Positions 1 through 17,403 of a DNA stretch of 64,000 nt are shown here, piece by piece. The stretch is from contig LR990043.1 in the NCBI GenBank assembly GCA_905147135.1, forward strand, positions 11,319,057 to 11,383,056, read 5' to 3'. The first letter of the stretch is position 1; each line of letters opens with the position of its first letter. The position numbers were made by a program, and so were the translations under genes. This DNA comes from Blastobasis lacticolella. Its lineage: Eukaryota; Arthropoda; Insecta; Lepidoptera; Blastobasidae. The notes under the pieces were generated by a model. The model did no database searches. It was not told where the DNA came from and worked only from the letters and a program-made list of their open reading frames with translations.

Positions 1-1036
1 CTCGCACCACCCGCAGAATAAACCGCTTTTCGTGGTGAGTCGAGTTAGTGGTGAGAGAATCGGCTTGCCCCTAACTGGGCTATATCACGTTTGAATAGCT
101 GATGAATGGTCAGGTGGATGTATGGTTCTGTGTGCAGCTATGGCCACCCAATGTGGTAATGATGCCGCTACTAAAGCTCATTCTATTAAGATATTTCTTG
201 CGGTGACGGAGTTCCGGACACGGAATTCATCGTCAAAAGGGATGAACTTAAACCTGCTTTGTCCTTCTCAGCATGAGTCAAATGTACAGTCATTCAACGA
301 ATCAGCTGACCATATGATAAATATGAATTAAGCGGTCAACTACTACTAACTATGACTATAAGTTCCTATATTATGTATACAACGTAATTCAACGATATCG
401 TAGAAACACTTGAATTTTTTGTCAGTAATCAGCTTGTGATTACAAGCAGCCTAGGATGTGTTTTATCTGATTAGATTATGCAGGCCGTGACTTTGTTTGG
501 AATGATCTGAACTTCCTGTCTAAGATATCTTCAAAGATATTTAAATAGCGGGTTTTCAAATTTTTATATCACGTGACACATCAACAGCCATTAATAGATA
601 GAGCTGCTACTTGAGCCTTCTCCACATCAGTTGAAGGCGGCGCAAGCAAAAGCCAGTATTTTTATACCACTAAAATTCCGAGTGAATATAATCAGACACA
701 AATGTATTTCTAGAATTTTTTTTGATAGGGTTGGCTCTATCGTCGTCCTTATTTTTGCGCTTTTCAGTATTTGGCTGTAAGTTAAGATATAGTTCAAGGG
801 CAATCATAACACTTGTATGAGCGGCGGCCAACTAACGTACCGGCTACGCTTTTCTAAAAGCTTCCTGCCGCGCACGGCCATTCTATACTTCTTCCTGCAG
901 CATTATTCCCAAGCAAGCCGGTACGAGACGAAACGAGCCTACACTTTATAGACATTTATTATAGCATGTGTCAAACGGGAAGACAGCCCACCTGATTATA
1001 AGTGTTGCAAAAACTTGTCTTTATACGGTTTGCCAG
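1..1036. other. Non-coding, KAP3 intron
   Basis: No exon matching KAP3 and no long convincing reading frame is visible before the acceptor at 1035-1036. The stretch is mixed composition and is read as intron of the gene whose exon begins at 1037. Short open frames here have no recognisable protein features. Confidence 0.5.
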
Positions 1037-6963
<5,927 letters not shown>

Positions 6964-7767
6964 ATAGGAGGAACTGTTATGGATTTTATAACTTTCTAAT
7001 GTATATTTCAACTACATAGTATTGTAGCTTTCCCTGAGTGGAAAGATTCCAAGGGTTATATGCATTTTAACACCAATAGTCGCAAAGTGGCAAGCTTTCG
7101 CAAAATAAACTTGTGATGTCATGTACACACGGTTATAGCAGATAGATGCCCCCAGGTGTACACTCACATAAGTAAGGGATAAGGTAGTTCCTTTGGATCT
7201 TTGGTACTTTAGAATTTTTACAAGTTATGCTAATTTTTTGCGTCTATGCTGAATGACACTCCAAAACGAGAATGTGTACTCAATGGGAGATGCTGTTCAT
7301 ATTAATTATACTTAATATGCGATTAAATTGGGGTTGCATGACGAGCTTGAGATTGTCTACCTGGGCTGTCAAACCTTTATTGAGTACAAGGATCATGGCG
7401 AGTTTTTTTTAACCACATATTTGTAATAGTTATGGAGTCGAATTATAAAACACGCCAAAATTCTTGTAAAATATTCTTGAGCTTTTCGAATGACCACGAT
7501 CAAGTATAAAAACAGATTTACAAATAGTAATAGTAACTTTTCGAATCCTAATACAACTAAAGCAAAAATTCAATTTAGGTTTCCACATAGCACAAACTGT
7601 TCATGGTAAGCAAGCATAACCACACTAACTATAGAACCTATCTGTACGCTTTACATGTATTTTACCAGGGACTAATCTATCTTTAATTTATTTCATAACT
7701 GTATGTAATTATGGAACTACCATTTTTATTGTAAAATTGCTTGCTTATAAAGTAATTGATGTCACAA

Positions 7768-7773
7768 AATAAA
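7768..7773 (+). other. Probable polyadenylation signal of KAP3
   Basis: AATAAA lies about 800 bases after the KAP3 stop codon at the end of an AT-rich 3' UTR-like stretch with no competing coding sequence. The assignment to KAP3 is inferred from position and strand. Confidence 0.45.
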
Positions 7774-8216
7774 AATACTTTTATCACCGACCTGTAATGA
7801 CCATGATTTATTGATAGGCTTCTAGCCTATAATAACATGCGCCTGGAAATATAGTAATAAAGTGGAGGTAGCCTGCTACTCATCGCGACACGCGACAGCC
7901 TGGGATCACTACAGGTTAAGCTGTAATGGCTGTGGGTCATAGACAGTCTGTGATAGGGAGCTGGAGGACAAGTGATAAGCAAAATGTGGTCTTGAGTGGT
8001 AGTAGCCGTAGGTAGCCGCCCGCCAGACGCTCTCCGGCTATAGCTTAAGGCTATAGCATTTGCTAGTGCGCTCCACATGTTCGCCGAAACTTCCAGCGAA
8101 ACTTTTGCCGGGACTGGTCGACCTCTACATTCTCGCCTATTAGGGATGTCGTGGGTGTCAAAACGCGTCGACATTATATCGATTCATCGGTGTAATATCG
8201 TTAATCTGCTTTAAAC

Positions 8217-8292
8217 AGGGTCACAGAGGTGATGGCAGCTGCTCTACTATAATTACTTGATCTACTAATGTCGTGGATCATGGTCAAGTGTA
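8217..8292 (+). repeat. Fragment of tRNA-derived SINE family 2
   Basis: Words such as GTCACAGAGGT, ATGGCAG, CTCTACT.TAATTAC and GGATC(A)TGGTCA align with the 3' body of the longer SINE at 54668-55024. Short and degenerate. Confidence 0.4.
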
Positions 8293-8548
8293 CCTCGAAC
8301 CTATAACGGGAAAAAGCGTTAGGAATATAAATATAAAATCGATCGAATCGAGACGACAACAAACTATCTCTACTTTGTCTATGAAATAGGCGAGACTGCC
8401 AAACATGCACGGGACTACACGAATATAGGCGAATACTCCCTCTACATTCTCGTGTTCCCGCGGAACTGTCTACATGTGGAGTGCGCTTTATGATTTCATC
8501 TCGCTCGCTCCATTCGCGGCGTCTTTCGCTAGCGAGCGAGATGCAAAG

Positions 8549-8770
8549 TCATATATACTAATGTTTTAAAAAGGAAAGATTTGATTGTTTGTCGGTTTGT
8601 TTGCTTGTAATGGATAAACTCAAAAAGTAGTTAAACGATTATAAAAATTCTTAACATAGGCTTCTTTATATTCAAAACATTGGAGATCCCTAGGAAACCT
8701 GCAATGATGTAACCCAAGGTATCATGTTGCATGTTCGCTCATAATTACAGAACGAATGCAGCTATTTAAG
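8549..8770 (+). repeat. Degenerate dispersed repeat, Helitron-like Lep1 style
   Basis: Sequence of the type ACTAAT...GTAATGGATAAACTCAAAAAGTAGTTAAACG followed by AACATAGGCTTC resembles a widespread lepidopteran short repeat (non-autonomous Helitron-like). Boundaries are not certain and the naming is from memory. Confidence 0.35.
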
Positions 8771-8877
8771 TAATAATTTTTTGTTAGGTTTGTAATTTTG
8801 AGGACAAGGATTGTATGATAGAAAAAAAGAGTAGGTAGGTAGTGTAGGCATGGGCGAAGGTACGTTTTGGTTTAAGG

Positions 8878-9059
8878 CAGGCGCGGATCCAATGGGTGCA
8901 ATTGCCCGCTCGCTCATTCATTTAATGTTCACTCCACTAAAAAGGGCAAATTTTTTTACTCAGGGCGCTCACTATTTTTTTTACTAAGTAGAAAATACCT
9001 ATAATTTAGACTTTTGCCCCCCCCCCCCCCCCACACACCAAATCCTGGATCCGCGCCTG
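8878..9059. mobile_element. hAT-like MITE with poly-C core
   Basis: Perfect 14-bp inverted termini CAGGCGCGGATCCA and TGGATCCGCGCCTG bound 182 bp. Flanks GTTTAAGG (8870-8877) and GTTTGGGG (9060-9067) look like an 8-bp target duplication with two changes. hAT elements usually begin with CA and make 8-bp duplications. The interior holds a run of about 16 C (9017-9032) next to CACACACC. Confidence 0.7.
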
Positions 9060-9120
9060 GTTTGGGGAGGATTCAAGATTAATGTGCATAAATTTAAATT
9101 CGTACCCCCATCCCTTCTTA

Positions 9121-9386
9121 AAATAAATAAATAAATAAATAAATATTCGTGGACAAATTAACACAGCGCCATCTAGCCCCAAACTAAGCAAAGCTTGTGA
9201 TATGGGTACTAGATAACTGATATACTACTTAAATACTTTTAAATACATACTTATTATACATAGAACACCCAGACCCGTAACAGAAATTAAAATTCATCAT
9301 TTCAATTTCTGCCCGGCCGGGAATCGAACCCGGGACCTCTTGCGTGGCAGACCGGCATGTTGACCATTGAACCACTCAGGTCGTCA
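9121..9386 (-). mobile_element. tRNA-derived SINE, family 1 (tRNA-Gly-like head)
   Basis: Read on the minus strand, 9386-9311 resembles a glycine tRNA: A-box-like GTGGTTCAATGG, a TGCCA anticodon region, and the B-box GGTTCGATTCC. A short body (CTGGGTGTTCTATG; GGGGCTAGATGGCGC) and an AAAT-type repeat tail at 9121-9144 follow. It lacks a proper acceptor stem and CCA context and is attached to a tail, so it is a SINE and not a tRNA gene. A second, deleted copy is at 55977-56101. Confidence 0.8.
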
Positions 9387-9438
9387 AAAAGATTTGGGTA
9401 ATCGTAATGAAAGTAAACAAATTCATATTGAGAGACTA

Positions 9439-10853
9439 ACACCCGGTTTCTGAAACGCTTGTCAACGCAAAAATTACGTAACAGCTTGTTAAACACTGAT
9501 TAAATGCAGTTTGAGTTTCTGAAAGGGCCAATTGACGGCTTGTTAACAGCTTGTCAACGGATTGTCAAATCTCCAATTAACGGCTCATTAATGTAATTTT
9601 GGGTTTCCGGAAAGCTTTTTCTCATGTCAACTGTATGTTATCGCCTTGTTATTTTAATTGGCGAAAATCGACCAATTAACCGATTGTCAAAAGAAATTAT
9701 ATCCGATTTTCTTGGTCTAGGTCTTGGTCCTAGCCCTGGTCCAGGTCCTAGTTTTGGTCCAAGGCAAAGTCCAGGTCTAAGGTCCAGGTTCTGATCCAGG
9801 ATCATGATCAAAACTGCAACCTTGATCACAATTTGAGCTTGAACCAGAACCAGGACCTAGACCAGTGCCAGTACATACACCATCAACATTAGCTGGACCA
9901 GGACCTGGTTCAGGGCCAGGATACTGACCTGAACCAGGACCAGGACCTTAACCACGGACATGTCAGGGTCCAGTACCTGGACCTGAACTAGGAGCTGGTC
10001 CGGGGCCAGGGCCTGAACCTGATCCAGGACCTGGTGCGGGGCCAGGACCTGGTCCGAAGCCAGGATCTGGACCTGAACCAGTACCTGGTCCAGGGCCAGT
10101 ACCTAGAACTGAACCAGGACCTGGCCGGACTCAGGACCTGGACCTGAACCACGAACTGGTCTGGGCCCAGGACCTGGACCTGAACCACGAACCGGCCCGT
10201 GTCCAGGACTTGAACCAGGATTTAACTAATGGGATTATTGGGAGAAACTCACAGAATCGATAGCCGATGGGGCGGATGTTGTTGAGTGGCTTTCTCTGGA
10301 TGGCCTCCCAAGAAATGGACGGACGACCTCTTTAAGGTCCTAGGGAGCCGATGGATGCAAGATAACAGAGTCGACCAGAGTGTAAGCCGTGGAAGGCCTG
10401 TATTCAGCAGTGGACCGGGACCCACCTAACTGCCTAAAGATGATCATGATGGGATTACTGATCCACTGGAACCCGTGACCCTATAACATAAATATTGTTA
10501 TAATTTCTCTTTTCTCGCTCTGTATATTTTTTTTGATAATATTCGATTTTACACGAAAACTATACAATCGCTATCAGTTTCATCTAAAAGTTGAATATCC
10601 CGCCGCTATCAAAAGGCCGCTAGGGACAGAGACAAATAAATGCGTTAGACAGAAACAAAACATATATGAGTGAATGAATGTGACTGATTTTAGCAGGGGT
10701 AGCCAGACGAAAAATTTGGTCTCTTGTTAATGGTCGATTAGCTAACAATAGATTGATTGGCCTTTCAGAAACCCACAGTGATTTAACAGCTTGTTAAATG
10801 TGACAGTCTGTTAGCTAATCAATGATTTGACAAGCGTTTCAGAAACCGGGTGT
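9439..10853 (+). mobile_element. TIR element with minisatellite core, copy A
   Basis: The termini ACACCCGGTTTCTGAAACGC and its reverse complement bound 1415 bp, flanked by TA on each side. Subterminal regions carry several AACAGCTTGTTAA or GTTAACAGCTTG motifs. The core (about 9716-10212) is a minisatellite built from GAACCAGGACCTG units. The right half contains GGGACCCACCTAAC and CAGCAGTGGACC. No transposase is present, so it is non-autonomous. Confidence 0.8.
9716..10212. repeat. Minisatellite CCAGGACCTG-type in copy A
   Basis: Degenerate 12-24 bp units of GGACCTGGTCC and GAACCAGGACCTG. Translation in several frames gives PGPGPGP-like or VQVQVL-like strings, which are artefacts of the repeat and not genes. 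Confidence 0.75.
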
Positions 10854-10976
10854 TAGGATGCCCGTAATAAAAGTAAGTCAAATTAAAAAATAAGCGAGCG
10901 CAGCGAGCTCGAAACTTTTCTAATTTTGGCTTTTAGATATACCAAAAAGTCTGAGCCGAGCTCGCTGCGCACACTA

Positions 10977-12354
10977 ACACCCGGTTTCTGAAACGCTTGT
11001 CAAATCATTGATTAGCTAACAAACTGTCACATTTAACAAGCTGTTAAATCACTGTGGGTTTCTGAAAGGCCAATCAATCTATTGTTAGCTAATCGACCAT
11101 TAACAAGAGATCAATTTTTTCGTCTGGCTACCCCTGCTAAAATCAGTCACATTCATTCACTCATATATGTTTTGTTTCTGTCTAACGCATTGATTTGTCT
11201 CTGTCCCTAGCGGCCTTTTGATAGCGGCGGGATATTCAACTTTTAGATAAAACTGATAGCGATTGTAGTTTTCGTGTAAAATCGAATATTATCAAAAACA
11301 AATATACAGAGCGAGAAAAGATAAATTATAACAATATTTATGTTATAGGGTCAGGGGTTCCAGTGGATCAGTAATCCCATCATCATCATCTTTAGGCAGT
11401 TAGGTGGGTCCCGGTCCACTGCTGAATACAGGCCTCCCACGGCTTACAGTCTGGTCGATTCTGTTATCTTGCATCCATCGGCTCCCTAAGACCATAAAGA
11501 GGTCGTCCGTCCGTCTCTTGGGAGGCCATCCAGAGAAAGCCACTCAACAACATCCGCCCCATCGGCTATCGATTCTGTGAGATTCTCCCAATAATCCCAT
11601 AAGTTAAATCCTGGTTCAAGTCCTGGATACGGGCCAGTTCGTGGTTCAGGTCCAGGTCCTGGCCCCGGATCAGGTCCTGGTTCAGGTCCAGTTCCTGGCT
11701 TCGGACCAGGTCCTGGTTCAGGTCCAGGTACTGGCCCCGGACCAGGTCCTGGCCCCGCACCAGGTCTTGGATCAGGTTCAGGCCCTAGCCCCGAACCAGC
11801 TCCTAGTTCAGGTCCAGGTCCTGGACCCTGACATGTCCGTGGTTCAGGTCCTGGGCCTGGTTCGGTCCATGTCCTGGCCCCGAACCAAGTCCTGGACCAG
11901 CTAATATTTATGGTCAATGTGCTGGCACTGGTCTAGGTCCTGGTTCTGGTTCAAGCTCAAATTGTGATCAAGGTTGCAGTTTTGGTCATGACCCTGGACT
12001 AGAACCTGGACCCTAAAGCTGGACTTTGCCTTGGACCAAAACTAGGACCTGGACCAGGGCCAGGACCAAGACCTAGACCATGAAAATCGGATATAATTTC
12101 TTTTGACAATCGGTTAATTGGTCGATTTTCGCCAATTAAAATAACAAGGCGATAACATACAGTTAACATGAGAAAAAGCTTTCCGGCAACCCAAAATTAC
12201 ATTAATCAGCCGTTAATTGGAGATTTGACAATCCGTTCACAAGCTGTTAACAAGCCGTCAATTGGCCCTTCCAGAAACCCAAACTCCATTTAATCAGTGT
12301 TTAACAAGCTGTTACGTAATTTTTGCGTTGACAAGCGTTTCAGAAACCGGGTGT
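10977..12354 (-). mobile_element. TIR element with minisatellite core, copy B (inverted)
   Basis: Same element as copy A in opposite orientation: 1378 bp with the same ACACCCGG termini and TA flanks. Minisatellite at about 11605-12078. Only about 120 bp separate it from copy A, so 9439-12354 is one long imperfect inverted repeat. Confidence 0.8.
11605..12078. repeat. Minisatellite in copy B
   Basis: Reverse-oriented CAGGTCCTGG-type array. It gives a 143-residue collagen-like open frame on the minus strand with no natural codon pattern outside the array. Confidence 0.75.
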
Positions 12355-12419
12355 TAGTCATTGATTTATGTTATATTTAGGTATCATGTTCACCAAGAAT
12401 TTGACACAAATTTGAAAAA

Positions 12420-13025
12420 TTAGCTCGTTCTGCTCGCTCATTTCTTCAATATACACACTACCCGTGATGTATAATCATTTAGGATTTAGAGGGCCAACAA
12501 CATACCACAAATATCATGTAATCAATTCGGATACCAAATATTCGGAACGGTCCTCGCTGCGCTCACTCAGTCATTGTTTTATGTTACATTTTTTAATTTA
12601 TCATATTTATTCTGCCTCTTGAGTAAGAATTCTAAAAACTTCGAGCTCGCTACGCTCGCTCATATTTAATATGTCCACAACGTTTGCGCCTCTCGATCGA
12701 TTTAGATTTAAAGGGCCAATTTATTCAAAATTGCACGCGCATCTCGCTGCGCTCACTCACTCATTGGTTGTTGTTACATTAATCATTTTCACCCCGGGTC
12801 TTTAAAATCGGAATCAAACACGCGGCGCGGTTTATGTGGTTATTTAAAAAGGTAGCGAGCGTAGCGAGCTTGAAATTTTTTGAATTTTGTCTAAAAAGAA
12901 CTGAAGCAAACTTATTAAAAAAATTAATGAATGAGCGAGTGCAGCGAGCTTGGAATTTTTGGTATTTTGGCTGTTGAAATCCAGATTGATCACGCGGCTC
13001 AGTTGGTGTGAAATGATTTCGGGGT
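12420..13025. repeat. Clustered CGAGCGCAGCGAGCTCG repeat units
   Basis: The word GCGAGCGCAGCGAGCTCG or its complement recurs with changes at about 12430, 12550, 12655, 12740, 12855 and 12940, and also in the spacer at 10895-10970. Units continue into AATTTTTGGTATTTTGGCTG and GATCACGCGGC. The block 12800-13025 is paralogous to 42945-43140. Confidence 0.65.
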
Positions 13026-13438
13026 TTGAACCCCCTGAACTCTCCCTCGCTACGCCTATGAGTGTAGGGGTGGTAGGTATACTTAGGTGACTTCCACAAT
13101 TAATCTTCCGACATCTTCCTTACACCACGGCTCATGTTCAACGCAACATCTACTCCGACGGTATCAATTTTTTTCAGATTTTCCCGCATATTGAAGGCAA
13201 CAACAGGGTGCAGGGAATGAAAGAATTTCCTAACATGGATATTGACATATTAAATATCCGTATTCAATGACAGTGTTAAAATATAGCTCAAAACTAACAA
13301 ACTAATAAAAAAAAATTCGAAGTCCATCTATAAATAACTGAATACTGAATTATAGAATATTTAAGTTTACACAATTTTTCACAAAATTATCTCTTCTCAA
13401 TATACGAAACAGATCGCAAGTGACGTTAAGCTTATAAT
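13026..13438. other. Non-coding AT-rich spacer
   Basis: Nothing recognised between the repeat cluster and copy C of the TIR element. No motif-bearing reading frame. Confidence 0.4.
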
Positions 13439-13446
13439 TTCTAATA

Positions 13447-14740
13447 ACACCCGGTTTCTGAAACGCTTGTCAACGCAAAAATTACGTAACAGCTTGTTAA
13501 TCTCTGATTAAATGCAGTTTTGGTTTCTGAAAGGGCCAACTGACAGTTTGTTAACAGCTTGTCAACGGATTGTCAAATCTCCAATTAACGGCTGATTAAT
13601 GTAGTTTTGGGTTTCCGGAAAGCTTTTTCTCATGTTATCTGTATGTTATCGCCTTGTTATTTTAATTAGCGACAATCGGCCAATTAACCGATTGTCAAAA
13701 GAAATTATATCCGATTTTCATGGTTTAGGTCTTGGTCCTGGCCCTGGTCCAGGTCCTAGTTTTGGTCCAAGGCAAAGTCCAGGTTCTGGTCCAGGATCAT
13801 GACCAAAACTGCAACCTTGATCACAATTTGACCTTGAACCAGAACCAGGACCTAGACCAGTGGCAGCACATAGACCATAAACATTAGCTAGATCAGGACC
13901 TGGTTCGGGGCCAGGACATGGACCTGAACCACGGACATGTTAGGGTCCAGGACCTGGACCTGAACTAGGAGCTGGTCCGGGGCAGGGCCTGAACCTGAAC
14001 CAGGACCTGGTGCGGGGCCAGGACATGGTCCGAAGCCAGGACCTGGACCTGAACCACGAAGTACCTGGATCTGAACCAGGACCAGGTCCAAAGCCAGGAC
14101 CAGGACCTGAACCAGGACCTGATCCGGAGCCAGTACCTGGACCTGAACGGACCTGAACCAGGACCTGGTCCAAAGCGAGGACCTGGACCTGAACCAGTAC
14201 CTGATCCGTGGCCAGTACCTGTACCTGAACCAGGACCTGGTGGATGCAAGATAACAGAGTCGACCAGAGTGCAAGCCGTGGGAGGCCTGTATTCAGCAGT
14301 GGACCGGGACCCACCTAACCGCCTAAAGATGATGATGATGGGATTACTGATCCACTGGAACCCGTGACCCTATAACATAAATATTGTTATAATTTCTCTT
14401 TTCTCGCTCTGTATTTTTTTTTATAATATTCGATTTTACGCGAAAACTATACAATCGCTATCAGTTTCATCTAAAAGTTAAATATCCCGCCGCTATCAAA
14501 AGGCCGCTAGCGACAGAGACAAATCAATGCGTTAGACAGAAACAAAACATATATGAGTGAATGAATGTGACTGATTTTAGTAGGGGTAGCCAGACGAAAA
14601 AATTGATCTCTTGTTAATGGTCGATTAGCTAACAATAGATTGATTGGCCTTTCAGAAACCCACAGTGATTTAACAGCTTGTTAAATGTGACAGTCTGTTA
14701 GCTAATCAATGATTTGACAAGCGTTTCAGAAACCGGGTGT
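13447..14740 (+). mobile_element. TIR element with minisatellite core, copy C
   Basis: Third copy, same orientation as copy A, 1294 bp between ACACCCGG termini. Left flank TA; right flank AA, probably a mutated TA. The minisatellite (about 13733-14240) is followed directly by the CAGCAGTGGACC segment, with part of the copy A sequence deleted. Collagen-like frames on the minus strand are repeat artefacts. Confidence 0.8.
13733..14240. repeat. Minisatellite in copy C
   Basis: Array of CAGGACCTG-type units as in copies A and B, with different unit order and number. Confidence 0.75.
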
Positions 14741-14749
14741 AAGTGTCTT

Positions 14750-15774
14750 CCTTTGCATACTGTAAAAAATAGGACACCTCCAACTAGGGTTGCCAACCCT
14801 ACTATATAATATAGTATCCTACTATATTAGGAGTCTACCTACTGTAAATAAAAAATTAAAATATAGTAGACGAAACTACTACAATCAGACCACGCTTAGT
14901 CCGAATCAACTGACAGTGGTAGAAAATATAAAATGTGGATATGGCAATATCTATTGGATAATCTGTCCTTGTCAGTCATTGTTCATTATTATTTAGGCGA
15001 TCCGCACACTGGAACGCAGCACCGTACAGTTGTGCGTGACGTGCGTTAGTGCGTGACATAAAGTTATTTGAGCTGTCATCGGTTTCTATGGAAATTACTC
15101 ATAGTCGAACACACTGAAAACGCATCCACGCGCGTTCGTGCGGATTCGTCGTTTTTTTTCTTTGACACATTTGACACGGGCTGCGGATCAGATAAGTTTT
15201 TGGCGCTGTACTTTCTACATAAATAGGCGTCAAATAGGCCGCCGCTGTGTATTCCGTTACTCAATTCTCAAATTATTTTTCGCCTAAATAAAATGAAATT
15301 GAAAACGTCAAAAAAACTGTCACGGTTCGAGCTACGTCTGCTGCTTGAAAATTTATATTAAATATATTGAACGCTTTCTGGAAGGCCTAGCGGTTAGTGC
15401 GCGTCGCGCCCAGTGGTGGAGCATACTGTGGTGCGTGGGCGTAGTTGTGCGTGTCCCCAATTTTCAGTGTATATAATTTATTTGTTGAGGCTGTGCTGAG
15501 TTGACAGGCTGAGTTTTGTTGTGACATCAGCAAGACTTAAGACAAGCTGTTACCTCGGCAACGTAAGGCGTTGCCTGGTTACGAGACGCTGTGAATATTT
15601 TTCGGCTGGCTTCGGTGCAAAATGGCGCACGTCACAACAACGAGACAGCGTCAGATATGTCAGAATGTCTGTTGGATTTTATTTTGACTTGTGATTTTAT
15701 TTGGATACTTTATTTTTATATAGCACCTAGTTTTAGTTTTTTGAAATCTTGTCTGTAAATATCCCCAATACCCC
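14750..15774. other. Spacer and possible 5' region of the following retroelement
   Basis: 14777-14910 contains TA-rich palindromic sequence (ACTATATAATATAGT) and a CAGACCACGCTTAGTCCGAA word. The reverse complement of that word recurs near 20220-20245, which suggests a shared repeat. The remainder up to 15774 has no coding content and may be the 5' leader of the retroelement. Confidence 0.35.
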
Positions 15775-17376
15775 ATGTCCCAGGATGCAAATGACGCGCG
15801 GTCGAGGTCATTACAAAATTTAATACGATGTCCCAGATGCCCCCAGCCTCTCTTCTTCAAGGGACAGAGAGGCCTCAACATCCACATTGGTAAGTCTCAC
15901 AAAGATCGCAGCATACTTATCGCCTCTGTCCCTTCGTCGGCCCCTATTCCCAGTGCCCCAGTTTCAGTCCCTCTAGTCCCTTTAAAGCCATTCTGGGAAC
16001 GGGTGGCCCCTCTAAAAACTTCTAAACGGATTTTGAAAAGGATCCCCCGGGGGGCGAGGATCGCTGTAGCCCAAGCCCTTGCACGAGATATTCAAAGGGC
16101 TACAGCCAAGAATGACAAAGAGAGCTGGGAGCATCTTCTCACCTTCCCATTCCGTATTCTGCATGTTGAAGATACCGGTCCTAACACTTTTTTAAATTCA
16201 TTGACAGCAAGTATTAAAAAAAACTGTTTAAACCCTCTCACTCTTAATAATTCAAATTCACATACACGTTTTACACCAACTCAGAATGTACTTCAACATG
16301 TAGAAAATAAAATTAATGATGGTGATATCAAAGGGGCAGCTCGTATCCTTTTTTCTAATGATACTTTTGCTCCCGATACGCCCGAGACTTTGGCCGGCCT
16401 CCACAGTAACACCCTCAACCTCCGGCAGACCTTCAGTTACCAGACGCCCCCAGTGCTGCGGATTCAGCACTGCATGTTTCAGCTGATGCCGTTCGTTGCC
16501 ATTCGTCCCATTGCGGTTGGCACCACCTACCGTCGCCTGACAGCTAAGCTCTGTTGCAGGTTCTCTGCGCCAAGTCTAAAAGAATATTTCCAGCCGATCC
16601 AGCTGGGTTATGGGTCGAAAGGAGGCTGCGAAGCCGCCGTTCATGCCCTCAGGACGTTCCTTCAGCATAATGGCGGTGAGGTTCTGTTGAAGGTTGACGT
16701 AAAAAATGCCTTTAATTCTGTGGATAGAGGGGCCTTGCTCAACCAAGTTAAGTCAAAGATGCCGGCCGCCTATAATTTTCTTTGGCAATGTTATGAACAA
16801 CCGACAAATCTTATACACAAAGGCCACCTTTTGAACTCGGCGGTCGGCTGCCAGCAAGGTGACCCTCTTGGGCCGGCCATTTTTAGTCTTGCGATACACC
16901 CCATAGTCGAAAAACTAAATTCAAAATTAAACGTTTGGTACTTGGACGACGGCACCCTAGGAGGTGATGCTACAACTGTCTTACAGGATCTACAGCTCCT
17001 CATTCGAGAGTTCAGTGCCATAGGTCTGGACCTGAATTTCTCGAAGTGTGAGCTGTATATCTCTGAGTCTTGTCCATCGGCTCGCGCTGTTTTACAAGCA
17101 TTTTGCGCCCAAGCCCCAAATATCACAGTCGTCGACAAGACTAACCTACACCTTTTAGGGTCGCCTATTTTTGACGAATCTCTGAAATATTTTGTGGACC
17201 ACAAAATTCAAAATTTCAATTCAATTGCAGATCGCCTTCTCAAAATTAACAGTCACATGGCTTTTGCTATAATACGGTATTGCCTTTTTGTTCCAAAATT
17301 CATGTACGTTTTACGGTGTTGTCAACTTTGGAAACATCCTGTTCTTCTAGAACTCCTAGACAACACCGTGAAATAA
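15775..17376 (+). CDS. Reverse transcriptase ORF of the R2/R4-like element (533 aa, premature stop)
   Basis: Starts at ATG 15775. A Cys-x2-Cys finger at residues 19-22 pairs with His37 and His42. RT blocks follow: KVDVKNAFNSVDR (motif A, catalytic Asp), VGCQQGDPLGPAIFSL (motif B), and WYLDDGTLGG (motif C, YLDD at about 389-392). The usual motif C of R2 and Jockey elements is FADD, so YLDD is distinctive. The reading frame stops at 17374, but the same frame continues with related sequence at 17404-17607, so this is a broken copy. Confidence 0.8.
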   Translation: MSQDANDARSRSLQNLIRCPRCPQPLFFKGQRGLNIHIGKSHKDRSILIASVPSSAPIPSAPVSVPLVPLKPFWERVAPLKTSKRILKRIPRGARIAVAQALARDIQRATAKNDKESWEHLLTFPFRILHVEDTGPNTFLNSLTASIKKNCLNPLTLNNSNSHTRFTPTQNVLQHVENKINDGDIKGAARILFSNDTFAPDTPETLAGLHSNTLNLRQTFSYQTPPVLRIQHCMFQLMPFVAIRPIAVGTTYRRLTAKLCCRFSAPSLKEYFQPIQLGYGSKGGCEAAVHALRTFLQHNGGEVLLKVDVKNAFNSVDRGALLNQVKSKMPAAYNFLWQCYEQPTNLIHKGHLLNSAVGCQQGDPLGPAIFSLAIHPIVEKLNSKLNVWYLDDGTLGGDATTVLQDLQLLIREFSAIGLDLNFSKCELYISESCPSARAVLQAFCAQAPNITVVDKTNLHLLGSPIFDESLKYFVDHKIQNFNSIADRLLKINSHMAFAIIRYCLFVPKFMYVLRCCQLWKHPVLLELLDNTVK

Positions 17377-17403
17377 ACACTTACATCAGTTTTAAACATT
17401 AAT

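Larger units (their letters stand above)
7000..8520. other. KAP3 3' UTR and intergenic DNA
   Basis: After the KAP3 stop there is AT-rich sequence up to the polyadenylation signal, then intergenic DNA. A degenerate SINE-type fragment sits at 8217-8292. Minus-strand open frames of 115 and 69 residues have no recognisable motif. Confidence 0.4.

Noticed and set aside
9311..9386. Glycine tRNA gene
   Set aside because: A- and B-boxes are present, but acceptor-stem pairing is lost and a SINE body and repeat tail follow; a second copy at 55977-56101 has the same tail.
9716..10212. CRISPR array
   Set aside because: Units are degenerate, without constant repeats and unique spacers, and the genome is eukaryotic.
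11486..11917. Collagen-like 143-residue PGPGPEPGP reading frame on the minus strand (and similar frames at 9988-10188, 11641-11904 and 13888-14314)
   Set aside because: Frames are open on both strands and in several phases only because of the CAGGACCTG minisatellite. Their borders have no start or splice context and the array is inside a mobile element.
16791..17204. 137-residue minus-strand ORF
   Set aside because: Antisense of the reverse transcriptase domain.
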